This document shows, piece after piece, positions 35,057 to 44,324 of a stretch of 64,000 bases of DNA (positions within the stretch are counted from its first letter, which is position 1; each line of letters starts with the position of its first letter). The position numbers were made by a program, and so were the translations under genes. Origin of the DNA: Prostheceraeus crozeri. Its lineage: Eukaryota; Platyhelminthes; Polycladida; Euryleptidae. The notes beneath the pieces are model-generated. The model had not been told where the DNA came from. It did not search any database and saw only the letters and a program-made list of their open reading frames with translations. The stretch is from NCBI GenBank assembly GCA_907163375.1, contig CAJQUW010007815.1, forward strand, positions 372,001 through 436,000, written 5' to 3'.

Positions 35057-37500
35057 TTGATTACTCAGAATATGAACGCAAATGAAATATATACTGAATT
35101 ACTAGATATAAGAAATAACTCAATTGATTGCAATTATAAACCTCAGACATCAAAATATTCTGAAAATATTACAAACTTACGGAAAGTTGTACAGAAACTT
35201 GCCATGTTCAAAGAAGATAAATCAAATAGTAATATGAATAGATTGATGTTATTGAGAAAGCAACTGCAAAAGCAAATAAGGAAAGAAGCAAGAAAAAATC
35301 AATCTTATCACCTGAGTAAATTGATAATTGCAAAAGAAAATAATAATCACAAAGAATATTGGAGCTTAATCAATGGAAAGAAAAGGATACCTATTACTTC
35401 TACTCTGAATATTAATGATTTCAAAATCGAAATGATAAATTCTGATTTATCTAGACATGTTGAGACTTATATTACCGCAGTAAATAATGAAACTTTCAAT
35501 ATGGTAGAACAATCAGATGAAATCCTTGACGTTCAAATTACTATTAATGAGCTCCAAAGTAATCTTAAAGATACAAAGAACTTAAAATCAAGTGGTCCCG
35601 ATGAATTTGTAACAGAAATATTTAAAATAAATGACAAAACATTGCCTATACTACCGAATTTATTTAACGAACTCTTGCACAATCATAATGAGGTAATCCC
35701 ATTTTCTGAAAGTTGGGTAATACCTATTCATAAGAGAGGCGACAAAAATATGGTAAAAAGTTATAGGCCAATAAATTTAAGTTCCAATATAGAAAAATTG
35801 CTAACCAAAATAATGAATAATAGACTGGCTAAGTGGTTGACAAATAATTGTATCATCCATCAATGCCAAACAGGATTTTTGAAGGGAAGCTCTACAATGG
35901 ATTATATATATATATAGTTAAGGAAATAATGCAACTTCACAAAAACAAAAAGTCTCCATTGTGTATGTCTTTCATTGACTTATCAAGGGCTTTTGATACG
36001 GTTCCGAAAAACATTCTTATTCACAAGGTTGGCAGTATACTTCCTCATGGCAATTTTCTGCACCTTTTGAAACGACTGATTAATGAGAAAAGTTTCAAAG
36101 TTTTAAATGATGGCAATGAATCCTGCAAATTTACTTTGAAAAATGGAATACCCCAAGGCGACAGTTTGTCACCAACGTTATTTTCAATTTTTATAAATGA
36201 CTTGTCAAAGGAGATTGATGCTAATCTTGGAAATTTGAATGCAGTGAATATCGGTGAAACTCAAATACCTTGTTTAATTTTTGCTGATGATATACTTCTG
36301 ATGAGTAACGATATAAACAATCTAATGAGTCAAATACAGATAGTCAATGAATACTGTAAACGCAACAGCCTGGATATGAATTTCGATAAAACTAAATTAA
36401 TTTTTCAAAATATTAGATATGAAAATGATCACATAGAACTTAATTTGAACAATGAATTGAAACGAATTGATATAGTGAGCGAATATAAACATCTTGGATT
36501 TCGGATAGGAAATAACACTAAAAAACATTTGTCTTCACTAACTAAGAATGGTAATAAATCGGCATATCTAACTGCTAAAAAACTAAAAGAAATGGGATGT
36601 GCGAATGGAACAATAGTGAAAAATACCTTTGAAATGTTGACATTATCAAAAATGCAGTATGGTGGTGAATTTTGCTTCTACAATAAATTATCCGAATTGA
36701 ATAGGATACAATTTCAATTCTATAAACGTTTCTATCATCTGATAACTACCACTGCAAATTATTGTTTGATAGGGGAGTTTGGACTATTTCCTCTCGAATA
36801 TCATTTTGAAAAAGCTGCAATCAACCTATGGATTAAAATTATCTTTAATGAAAGTAGTAGCATCATGAAAAGATGCTATAATCATGCTTCAAATAATTTA
36901 GACAATAGCAATTATTCATATACATGGTGCTGGAGAATAAAGCATCTTTTAAAGCAAATTAATTTATCACATCTTTGGCTAGATCAAAACAGCTTAGAGA
37001 TAAATAAGCGCAAATGTAAAATTATAGTAAAAACCAGACTAATGGAGCATTTTAGAGCCACTTGGATAAATGATACCAAGAAAAGTAGAACCGGAATAGA
37101 CTACTTGGAGTTAAGTCAATTCGATTGCAGCATGAAAAGCTATTTGACTCTGAATCTAAAACTAAATGTTATAGGACCTTTGTTGAAATTGCGATGTAGG
37201 AATCATAACCTAGCAGTTAAAACTGGATGTTATAGAAATCGATTGAGCTATGACGAAAGATTGTGCAGTTTATGCGATGATAGAACAGTTGAAACTGTAT
37301 ACCATTTCATTTGTAAATGTGCATTGTACAATGATATCAGGCTGCACTTCACACCATTCTTTGTAGATATATCGAAGCAAGATTTCTATGTAATGCTAGA
37401 AACTTTGGAAATAGGTAAAATTGTGACATTAACCAAATACATAAACAGTTCAAATAGCATCAGAGCAGATAAATTGCGTCAGCGACCAATGACATCGTGA
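35057..37500 (+). pseudogene. LINE ORF2 part 2: reverse transcriptase and C-terminal zinc motif
   Basis: First frame (35057-35917): WVIPIHKRGDKNMVKSYRPI and HQCQTGFLKG, the early reverse transcriptase motifs. Second frame (35848-37500): FIDLSRAFDTV (motif A), NGIPQGDSLSPTLFSIF (motif B), IFADDILLMS (catalytic pair) and KHLGFRI. Near the end is LCSLCDDRTVETVYHFICKC, a Cys/His motif common at LINE C-termini. The frames join at a TATATATATATA run at 35904-35917, a likely replication-slippage site. The last 550-aa frame is otherwise uninterrupted. Confidence 0.85.
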
Positions 37501-37551
37501 TAAGTATTCAGATGTATTAAAGGTTCTGATAGCGCAACATATCGTTCAATG

Positions 37552-37632
37552 CGAATTAGTGAGACGAACAGCGAACATAGGTCTGGAACGTATCTAACAA
37601 CTTCACGTTTCTCATTAATCGATTCCATTACA
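37552..37632 (+). repeat. 81-bp target duplication, right copy
   Basis: Right-hand copy of 32859-32939, directly following the 3' end of the LINE. Five substitutions, no gaps. Confidence 0.85.
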
Positions 37633-37740
37633 TGTAAGATGATGCGAATTACTGAATTTTCTAATGATCACAATATGATGTTCTTGTTTCATGCATGTAT
37701 ATCACCTATCGTTCCGGACCTCTTAATAAGTAGGACTTAA
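37633..37740 (+). pseudogene. 3' part of the ORF interrupted by the LINE
   Basis: The frame of the right duplication continues for about 35 codons (ending near LLISRT) before a stop at 37738-37740. It is probably the original end of the ORF that starts at 32799. The product is unknown. Confidence 0.3.
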
Positions 37741-38090
37741 TAATTAGACAAGACGAATGCTGGCGTGCGTTATTAATTTTGAATACATATTCCGATCTGC
37801 TCTGATATGCCGTTTTTATCAAACCTTAACATTTTTCATTGCAAAAGTATGATGGTGCATAACTTTAAAATATGAAATCATGACTTGCTTAAACATATTA
37901 AATATGAATGAAAATGTCCTCTCCTTCCAGACAGTGTCATCTCGTATTTCAGTGTCATTACTTAATCTTACCTCCACTTTATAATCATTCTGTAAATTTC
38001 TCAATCGCCTTATCAGTCATCCCATTCATTCTCTTTTTTTATACATATACGTGTTTTTCACTTGAAAAAATATACGTTCTGATATTCTGA
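37741..38090. other. no recognisable feature
   Basis: AT-rich spacer between two ORFs of the virus-like element, with short frames only. Confidence 0.45.
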
Positions 38091-38567
38091 TATCATAGAT
38101 TTGCCTACTGTCCTCCACACAAAGACGAATGGTCACGGCGTCATGTGCATGGACTTGATCCTTCTATTTTGATTCATATTGGATTTGTAAGTGAAGCGTA
38201 TTTGATAAGTGATTTCAAACGGTGGCTGTCAGGTTTTCATATTGTTAAAATATTAGGAAATGATTCTGAACGAGAAGCAACAACACTTTAGTTGCACATT
38301 GACAATTTATATTTACCATGTTGGGTAGATCGTGTAAGACAAGACTATCATTTGCATTGTGATCAAAAGACGTTTAGAGATGAAATTATTTTTGACATGC
38401 TGTATGTTTCGGTGAGCAACATCACCTTTACAGACCACCATCCCATTGTAACACTAGAAATAAAGCCACCTACCTACATTGCAAAACTCTCTTCACGCTG
38501 GCATTGTAGTCTCTATGACGTTCACGAACTGTATCTATATTATTGTCAACAGTATGGCTATATGTAA
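38091..38567 (+). pseudogene. unknown protein of the virus-like element, one in-frame stop
   Basis: A frame opens at 38091 and runs to 38567 with a single TAG at 38289-38291. It has no ATG near the start, so the true beginning may be lost. Upstream of the stop are AYCPPHKDEWSRRHVHG and GFVSEAYLISDFKRW; downstream are DNLYLPCWVDRVRQDYHLHC and ITFTDHHPIVTLEI. The number of Asp, His and Cys residues would allow a metal-dependent enzyme, but I recognise no family. Confidence 0.45.
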
Positions 38568-38713
38568 AACATGTTTTTACTCCTTGTGAATGAGTGATGA
38601 TATTTTCATGAAGTGTATTCTGTACTTGTGAATTTTGACTGATGTTAAATAAACTTACAGTGGAACATGATTGTTATTTCTGTTTTATTAATAGTGAAAG
38701 TCATTGAAGCAAT

Positions 38714-39160
38714 ATGAAATCTATAGTCACAACGTTTATGATGACACATCGTACACTAAGTAACGAGGTATGTGTTTTGACACTTGATCAACAAGGATTC
38801 GATGGATTTTTACAAGATTGGAAACTTACATTTAAAATGAAGATGAATGATATGAAAGTAGTGCTAACTGAAAGCCGTCCTCTCTTCAAAAGATTGATGG
38901 AGAGTTTACAACCTCAAGATGTAAAGGGTAGACTCGTTGCTTATATAGAGTTGAAAGATTTGCAAAAACCACTTCGTTTTGGATCTTATTGCACAGAATG
39001 GATTACTCTTAGTGATCAATTTTATGTACGTCATATGGAGAAAATTATGGAGAGAATAGAAGAGACGTTGGAAGGAAATGCCTACGTTGTTAAACATATC
39101 ATAATTCTACTGAGTGTGTTTACATCCACGACTTTGTTTGATGGTCGACACATTGTGTAG
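38714..39160 (+). CDS. unknown protein, 148 aa
   Basis: Intact frame from ATG 38714, same direction as its neighbours. It is Met/Lys-rich with alternating hydrophobic segments (for example LTFKMKMNDMKVVLTE and LVAYIELKDL) and a predicted helical stretch MEKIMERIEETLEG. No signal peptide or known motif. Its uninterrupted length in a decayed region suggests real coding, but no function can be given. Confidence 0.5.
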   Translation: MKSIVTTFMMTHRTLSNEVCVLTLDQQGFDGFLQDWKLTFKMKMNDMKVVLTESRPLFKRLMESLQPQDVKGRLVAYIELKDLQKPLRFGSYCTEWITLSDQFYVRHMEKIMERIEETLEGNAYVVKHIIILLSVFTSTTLFDGRHIV

Positions 39161-39208
39161 ATGCAATAAAGATTTCTTTCCACTGAGTATTTTGTAATGG
39201 TGCATAGA

Positions 39209-39362
39209 GCAGCATGAGTCATTGCGCTTTGTTAGATAAATGAATGCGTCTTTGTTCGAGAACAGGGGCGTGTTACAACATGAGTCATTGCGCTCTGTGC
39301 ATTACTATCGGGCTCTTTGTTAGACAAATGAATGCGTCTTTGTTCGAGAAAAGGGGTGTGTC
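39209..39362 (+). repeat. tandem promoter-like duplication, unit about 85 bp
   Basis: CATGAGTCATTGCGCT occurs at 39215 and 39279, and TTTGTTAGA with AAATGAATGCGTCTTTGTTC and GAGAA at 39228 and 39312, followed by GGGG(C/T)GTGT each time. TGAGTCA is an AP-1-type word. The duplication lies just upstream of a TATA box at 39396, so it may be an enhancer-like promoter repeat. Confidence 0.65.
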
Positions 39363-39395
39363 ACTTAAGTCTTTGTGAGGACTAGAACGACTTTG

Positions 39396-39406
39396 TATAT
39401 AAATAG
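39396..39406 (+). promoter_or_regulatory. TATA box
   Basis: TATATAAATAG lies about 140 bp before the ATG at 39541 and right after the tandem promoter-like repeat. A second TATA-like word, TATAAAAC, is at 39519-39526, preceded by ATTGG (inverted CCAAT) at 39500, as at 31391, but it is close to the ATG. Confidence 0.5.
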
Positions 39407-39540
39407 GGAAAGTTTCCACCCACGCAGTCAAAAGTTCACATGTGATAACTCTTTGTCACGTAACAAAGACAGGGAAAACGTGAAAAGGGAAACGCATGTG
39501 ATTGGAGCTAGGTCTGGTTATAAAACGGACGACTGAACTC

Positions 39541-40127
39541 ATGGCAATCATTTCCGTCCTTGCGCTAACCATGCAGTTGCTCGAAGCCATCAACTCCTCT
39601 GCTCTCGCACTGGGTACACTGAACTCCCTTACTTTAGCATCGGGTAAAAATGCTTTCAATCAAAAGATAACTCATCATGGAAAAGTCATGACCATGAAAA
39701 CTCCAAGTCATCGGATGAATTATGTAAAGGTTATGTCAACTAAGTATGGACTCGCTGTGTGTGTACCGTTAGACTATTGGACACGATTACAATTCAATAC
39801 TCTTAGAACATTCCTGAAAGAAAATCTCACCATTCCCAAAGAAATTGTTCAACACGGCCACAAGTTCCCATCATGGAAAGAAGATATATGTATGTTCATA
39901 TGGATAGACACTGTCTCATCATCCATGAAAAGGAGGGCAGCGAATTCGACTTACTCAATTGCAAACCACTCCCCATTTTGGGAAAAGGATTCTACTCCTT
40001 CGAAACTAAAATTCAAACCATCTACATGGGTCCACGCACGGGCGGAAGGTTGTTTACGTTGAATGCCTATCTTGTCTCCATAACCTTTAAAAATGATGTC
40101 CATGTTGATGATAATCAACTACAGTAG
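39541..40127 (+). pseudogene. unknown protein, paralogue of 31919-32599, frameshifted
   Basis: Frame from ATG 39541 (in-frame alternatives at 39502 and 39571) to about 39880, then a shift into the frame that ends at 40127. Shared features with 31919-32599, in order: CVPLDYWTRLQ, a LTIPKEIVQ segment, a Cys/Ile strand (CLIIHEKEG), GFYSFETKIQTIYMGP and LFTLNAYLVSITF. The N-terminus is hydrophobic and helical, not a clear signal peptide. Total length about 195 aa. Two diverged copies in one element suggest a structural or DNA-binding role rather than an enzyme; this is inference. Confidence 0.55.
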
Positions 40128-40289
40128 CACTCTCCACACACTGAGAATGCACCATCGAACTTTATAAGACCACGGCCTAACGGCCACCGCATCAAGAAAG
40201 AAAATGTACACTCACCATGCCACACATGAACATCACTCTCTCTTTCTTTCTTAGGCATACCACTCTTCACTCAGGTTTGAATCATGTGA

Positions 40290-40572
40290 AAATTATCAGC
40301 ATGTCTCTATGTATCATGGAAAAGTCAGTGTGCTACATTTCTTGATACGAAACGTCAATTTCAGATAACTCTAGAACGCTTTCAACTACGAAGGGTACAT
40401 CGCGCAATCCAATCCAACTCTTGCCGTATCATTAACGTAGGAGAAGGCATTGCATTTATTCGCATTCAAGAGATGATTCTACATAATGATCACTGCTACA
40501 TTGTGATTCCAAAACCCTCATGGGAAAAGTATAAAAGGGAAGTTCACTCAACCCGCATGTCATTTGTGAATC
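40290..40572 (+). pseudogene. ORF of unknown function upstream of the TBP-like gene
   Basis: A frame open from 40290 to 40862, with coding-like composition to about 40590 (FIRIQEMILHNDHCYIVIPK). Its first ATG is at 40473; a start at 40301 would need a one-nucleotide frame change near 40337. From about 40573 the TBP-like gene takes over in another frame and the rest of this frame looks like its shadow. It could be a separate short gene or an N-terminal extension lost by frameshift. Confidence 0.35.
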
Positions 40573-41112
40573 ATGCTCCCCATCCGCATCATAAACGCCA
40601 TGCGCGAAATGAATCTCAGAAGAGACATCGATTTAGAACAGTTGCATACCCATCTTTCCGATTCAGTATATCATCTCGGGCGTCCACAAATGTTGGTCAT
40701 TCGCATGAGCAACTGTCGAAATCTTCAAATCTTTCGCTGCGGCAAAATCCAAGTCCTAAGAAACCTTTCTCATTTCGTGATGCAGTCCATGTGTTACGAA
40801 GTCGTCAAGAAAATGCGAACACTCATGCCTCATCTACGCCTCAGTCCCCTGACATTGAATAATATAATAGCGTCTGTTCAATTGAAGATGTTAGTGAATC
40901 TAGCAAACATTAAGACCAGTAATCATTGTATATTTCATGAAACTGAACTCTTTCCTGCTACTCTGATTCGGAAGTGGCATCCTGCACATATTGCAGTGTT
41001 TCACAACGGACATTGTATCATGACTGATTTACGTGATATCAGTAAAGTAGTTGACATTGTTAAATCTCTAATGCATTATCTGTATGAGTCAAAGTTAATA
41101 GAATCGTGTTAA
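40573..41112 (+). CDS. TATA-binding-protein-like (TBP core) protein
   Basis: Intact 179-aa frame, the size of the conserved TBP core. It has two related halves, residues about 4-82 and 94-172. Half 1 has DLEQL, LVIRM and LQIFRCGKIQ; half 2 has NNIIASVQLK, ETELFPATLI and IAVFHNGH. In TBP each half has two phenylalanines that kink DNA (F57, F74, F148, F165 in the Arabidopsis protein). Here F54, F127 and F143 match; the first is replaced by Pro38. The spacings between the pairs (16 residues) and between halves (89) nearly equal those of TBP (17 and 91). It probably binds promoter DNA or interacts with the host pre-initiation complex. It lies between TATA-bearing small genes and the pPolB gene. 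Confidence 0.75.
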   Translation: MLPIRIINAMREMNLRRDIDLEQLHTHLSDSVYHLGRPQMLVIRMSNCRNLQIFRCGKIQVLRNLSHFVMQSMCYEVVKKMRTLMPHLRLSPLTLNNIIASVQLKMLVNLANIKTSNHCIFHETELFPATLIRKWHPAHIAVFHNGHCIMTDLRDISKVVDIVKSLMHYLYESKLIESC

Positions 41113-41147
41113 TCACATGATGTGTTTTGAATGAGTCATCTCAATGA

Positions 41148-41345
41148 ACTATCGCCCACACACGTGTCGGTGAAAAGGTCATCAGCAAGGTTCATCGCTT
41201 TACGATGAGTCAGCGCTATTTATAGACATGAAATGATGCCCACACACGTGTCGGTGAAAATGTTGAACAAGACTGATTAGATTCTTATCTAACTGACTGG
41301 TGCTTTACCACTTCATGAGTCAGAGCTATTTATAGACATCAGTCA
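41148..41345 (+). repeat. tandem promoter-like duplication with two TATA-like words
   Basis: CCCACACACGTGTCGGTGAA occurs at 41155 and 41239, and GAGTCAG(C/A)GCTATTTATAG at 41206 and 41317. Each unit thus has a CACGTG E-box, an AP-1-like word and a TATTTATA box. The order resembles two complete core promoters in tandem. No clear ORF follows on the plus strand, so the target transcript is unknown. Confidence 0.65.
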
Positions 41346-41399
41346 GCAAAGTGGTTGATGTTTCCTAAGCTGAAGAAATTGTCATGGTGTTACATTCGT

Positions 41400-41765
41400 T
41401 GATGTGGATGATAACTTACAAACTGTAACATGGTTTTGACTTTTTTTATACTTTACCTATCTTGCAAACTCTAAAATGATTCTAACATTAATTCAAACTT
41501 TACAATCATCAACTTTATTTCTAACTTCACAAACGTCAACTTTATTTCTAACTTTGCAAACAGTGGAGTGATTCTGACTTCATTTATATTTCACCTATCT
41601 TACAAACAGCGACATGGTTATAACTTTATTTCCAACTTTACAATCATCAACTTTATTTCTAACTTTACAAACGTCAACTTTATTTCTAACTTTACAAACA
41701 GTGAAATGATTCTGACTTCATTTTATATTTCACCTATCTTACAAACAGTGACATGCTTATGACAT
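41400..41765 (+). repeat. minisatellite-like TTTATTTCTAACTTTACAAA array
   Basis: Units containing CAACTTTATTTCTAACTTTA and TTTCACCTATCTTACAAACA recur about eight times with small changes, including two nearly identical blocks of about 130 bp (41570-41610 and 41704-41755). It lies between the TBP-like gene and the converging pPolB gene. Confidence 0.7.
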
Positions 41766-42242
41766 TATTACCAAGTCAGTCCCACCTATTTGAACCGCAA
41801 CTTTATGTGAAAGGAAAACGACAGAGTATGTTCATGATACTTTATTCATCATCACAGCCGATATTCATAGCACCGCACATAGGTCATACTGATGGTAGCA
41901 GAAAACAAAGTTTTTATGGCTCACATCACCGGAAAAAACAAAGTCACTCCTGTAAAGGGACAAAACAAAGTCAGGAAAACCAGTTGATATGCAAGTCATG
42001 ATATGAAGTGATCAGAAGCTGGACGCATGTTACAAGAGACTCACTCACAACACCCCATAGAAAACGCCATGGAGTGAAAAAGCAAAACATCAACCACAAC
42101 AGAGAGGAAGCATTCATCATCATATATCGCCGGACGGAGGAAGAGAAAGTTTCTGTCTCTTAGGTGGAGGTATATGAGTGTCTGGATGGCCGCACGGTAA
42201 TGAGTGGTCAGGACTCATCCAGCATCGCTTGTCTTCCCAAGC
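41766..42242. other. spacer between converging genes
   Basis: Three AAACAAAGT words at 41907, 41938 and 41964 are the only repeated pattern. No gene recognised; this should contain the 3' end of the minus-strand pPolB transcript. Confidence 0.4.
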
Positions 42243-43997
42243 TCAGAGACCTCGTTTCCTAAACGTCGGTGTTCTGACTTGATGCGACTGTGATTTTAAA
42301 ATGGTCATTTCTACTTTTTTAATTTTAAGTGAATCCAAGTCATCTTGATAGTCTCTATGTGTCATTTTTCTAAAGATTGACTTCGAGATGCCTTTCGCCC
42401 GTTTAATAGAAAGCTCTGAGGATTTTAGCTTCATGGAGTACATCTTGGGACGAATCAAGATCATCTCCTCAATCTGTTTGCCGGCACACTCATCCTTGAA
42501 GCAGCCAAGCTTCGCTTTATTTGTGGTAGAGTAAAGCGGATGGTCAGTGGGATAGCTGGAACTATCAAATTTGGGTGCTAAATATTTTAAAATGTCTTGC
42601 TGCTTGACTTGGCCAGTGGTTATCAAAGCTAGGAAGAAGCTGTCTGTATCGCCTCCTACCAATTCCACATGTTGGATCAATGGGCAAGTTTTAAAGGTGT
42701 GGTAAAACAACTTGTACATTTCTAACTTGGAGTGATCCAAGACAGCTTGACCAACATAAATGGGCTTGCAAAGTTCTACTATGGATTTTAACATTTTAAA
42801 ACCAGTGATGTCTTCGGAAATGACATCATGGTGACAAAACAGCGGTAAGCGGCATAACTTTATACTCGTTTCCGGATCAGTCACGATACAATAGTCCATG
42901 CGATTTCTTACATCCTCCATGGTTTTACCAAAGAGGGCATTATTCTTAAATTTAAAGAAGTCCTTTTCGAAAGGATTCTTGGATTCAGTCCGTTTCTTAC
43001 TATTAAATTCTATATGCGGTTTTAGAAAGGGCTTCTGCCTAAACTGGATAGCGCGATGGACTTTGTCAAGTTGCATCCCCATACCTAGATAGAATTTGAG
43101 GATGGAATAGCGCACGATATAATGCTGCTTGTTCAATTGGGTGAGCAACAACTTCCTAGGGGGTTTATATTTTAAATCATTTTCCGCCTCATATTGCTTA
43201 TTGTGTTCTTCCATAAAGGGAGAGAGCATATCTGGACTGATTCGGCCGGATTCGGGTGTGAGAGGAAAATCAACTGTTCTATTCTTAATACATTCTGGAT
43301 AGATGAGGTCGACTTCAAATAAATAACCTATGTCGGCCTCATCTCCCAGTGCCATGATGTGTGCTGGATTGGAGAAGTGTTCAATGTCATGGGGCTCTAC
43401 CCATTGGAAGTCAGACAGTGGCAAAGGCTCGGAGAGTGCACTCCCATACAAATTATTTTGGTCTATGTACATTAAATGCGTGGTCGATCCTATGTCTTGG
43501 GTGCTGTTGACAACATGTTTGTTAACAAATGTTAAGCCTCCCCTAATATCACGTTCAAATAACGTGTACATTTCTGCATCTTGCAGTAAATGTATTCTCT
43601 TTTTCGTCATCTTGAAGGCTGACTGATAGGACAGACCCGTTAGACTAACAACATGGACGGGGTCTAAGGCGTCCTGTTCTAATGTGACTTTCCTAAAAGT
43701 CTCCAACACGTCAGCCAACAGATAGACGTCTAATTTTAAGTAGGCAAGCATGTAGTCACCAAAAGTGCGACACCTAAATTCTAACCATGCTTGCTCTGCA
43801 TGCCTATATTCATCAAGCGAACAGTCCTCGCCCGTCAAATCATTTTTAAATTTTTCGATGGACGGAAGGGATGTTTCTTTCAATGTGTCCATTGAACTAA
43901 AATAACTATAAGGAAACACCCCTTTCCGTCGCATCAGACTGTCACTTATGTTGGGATAGTCTTTCTTTAAATGTTGAGTGAGGAGAAGTGTTTCTCA
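42243..43997 (-). pseudogene. protein-primed DNA polymerase B, exonuclease III motif and polymerase domain
   Basis: The 563-aa frame from 43934 is in phase with the preceding part across a single TGA at 43995-43997. Motifs in order: YLKLDVYLLADVL (Exo III, D69), IRGGLTFVNKH, YIDQNNLYG (motif A, D158), KNNALFGKTMEDV (motif B, residues 330-342), GGDTDSFF (motif C, DTD 429-431) and CFKDECAGK with LIRPKMYSM in the thumb. The NLYG and NALFGK variants and the thumb are those of pPolB proteins of Polinton, adintovirus and related elements, which replicate linear DNA from a terminal protein. All catalytic residues are present. Confidence 0.85.
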
Positions 43998-44324
43998 ATT
44001 ATTAGCCAACGCAGCTAAGGAAGAAGACATAAATTGAAAACTACCTGGAAACTTTATGTCATAGAAGACAGGCTTCCCCTCCTTCGTCTTATCTACTTGT
44101 ACTTTGGCAGTGATGCACATAAATTTTTCCTTACTTTGTGCAATCACTTTGGATGACCAGGATTTCATTTTACCGAATCCATGGCGAATGATGATGTGAG
44201 CATCATAACATTTAAAGTTATGGAAGATGACGGGGAGCGTTCGCCGTTTGAGCCCAAGTTTCATGTTACATTTACTGCATAAGGCAGACCTAAATTTACC
44301 ACTGAGATGGCAATGGTCCCTCAC
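43995..44324 (-). pseudogene. pPolB gene, HNH-like segment and exonuclease II motif
   Basis: A 109-aa frame. RDHCHLSGKFRSALCSKCN is the second half of an endonuclease-VII-type HNH zinc motif often fused in these polymerases. LPVIFHNFKCYDAHI is exonuclease motif II (N37, D41). It ends GSFQFMSSSLAALANN, the usual segment before exonuclease III. The first Cys pair of the HNH motif and the expected roughly 80 residues after exonuclease I are absent, so a deletion plus frame change at about 44321 separates it from the upstream part. Confidence 0.8.

Larger units (their letters stand above)
32940..37551 (+). mobile_element. non-LTR retrotransposon with PHD-finger ORF1, inserted in the virus-like element
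   Basis: A 4.6-kb plus-strand LINE lies exactly between two 81-bp direct copies of the target. It encodes ORF1 (PHD finger, coiled coil, CCHC knuckle), an endonuclease and a reverse transcriptase with a C-terminal Cys/His motif. The ORF1 ATG is only three bases from the 5' boundary, so there is almost no 5' leader, and the 3' untranslated part is about 50 bp with no poly(A). Frameshifts in ORF1, before the endonuclease and at a (TA)n tract near 35905 make it inactive. Confidence 0.85.

Noticed and set aside
42898-43626. Plus-strand ORFs within the polymerase region
   Set aside because: They are antisense shadows of the conserved minus-strand polymerase frame.
44227-44324. HNH motif as a separate phage-type endonuclease gene
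   Set aside because: It is in the expected position and order inside a pPolB protein, between exonuclease motifs I and II, so it is a domain of that gene.
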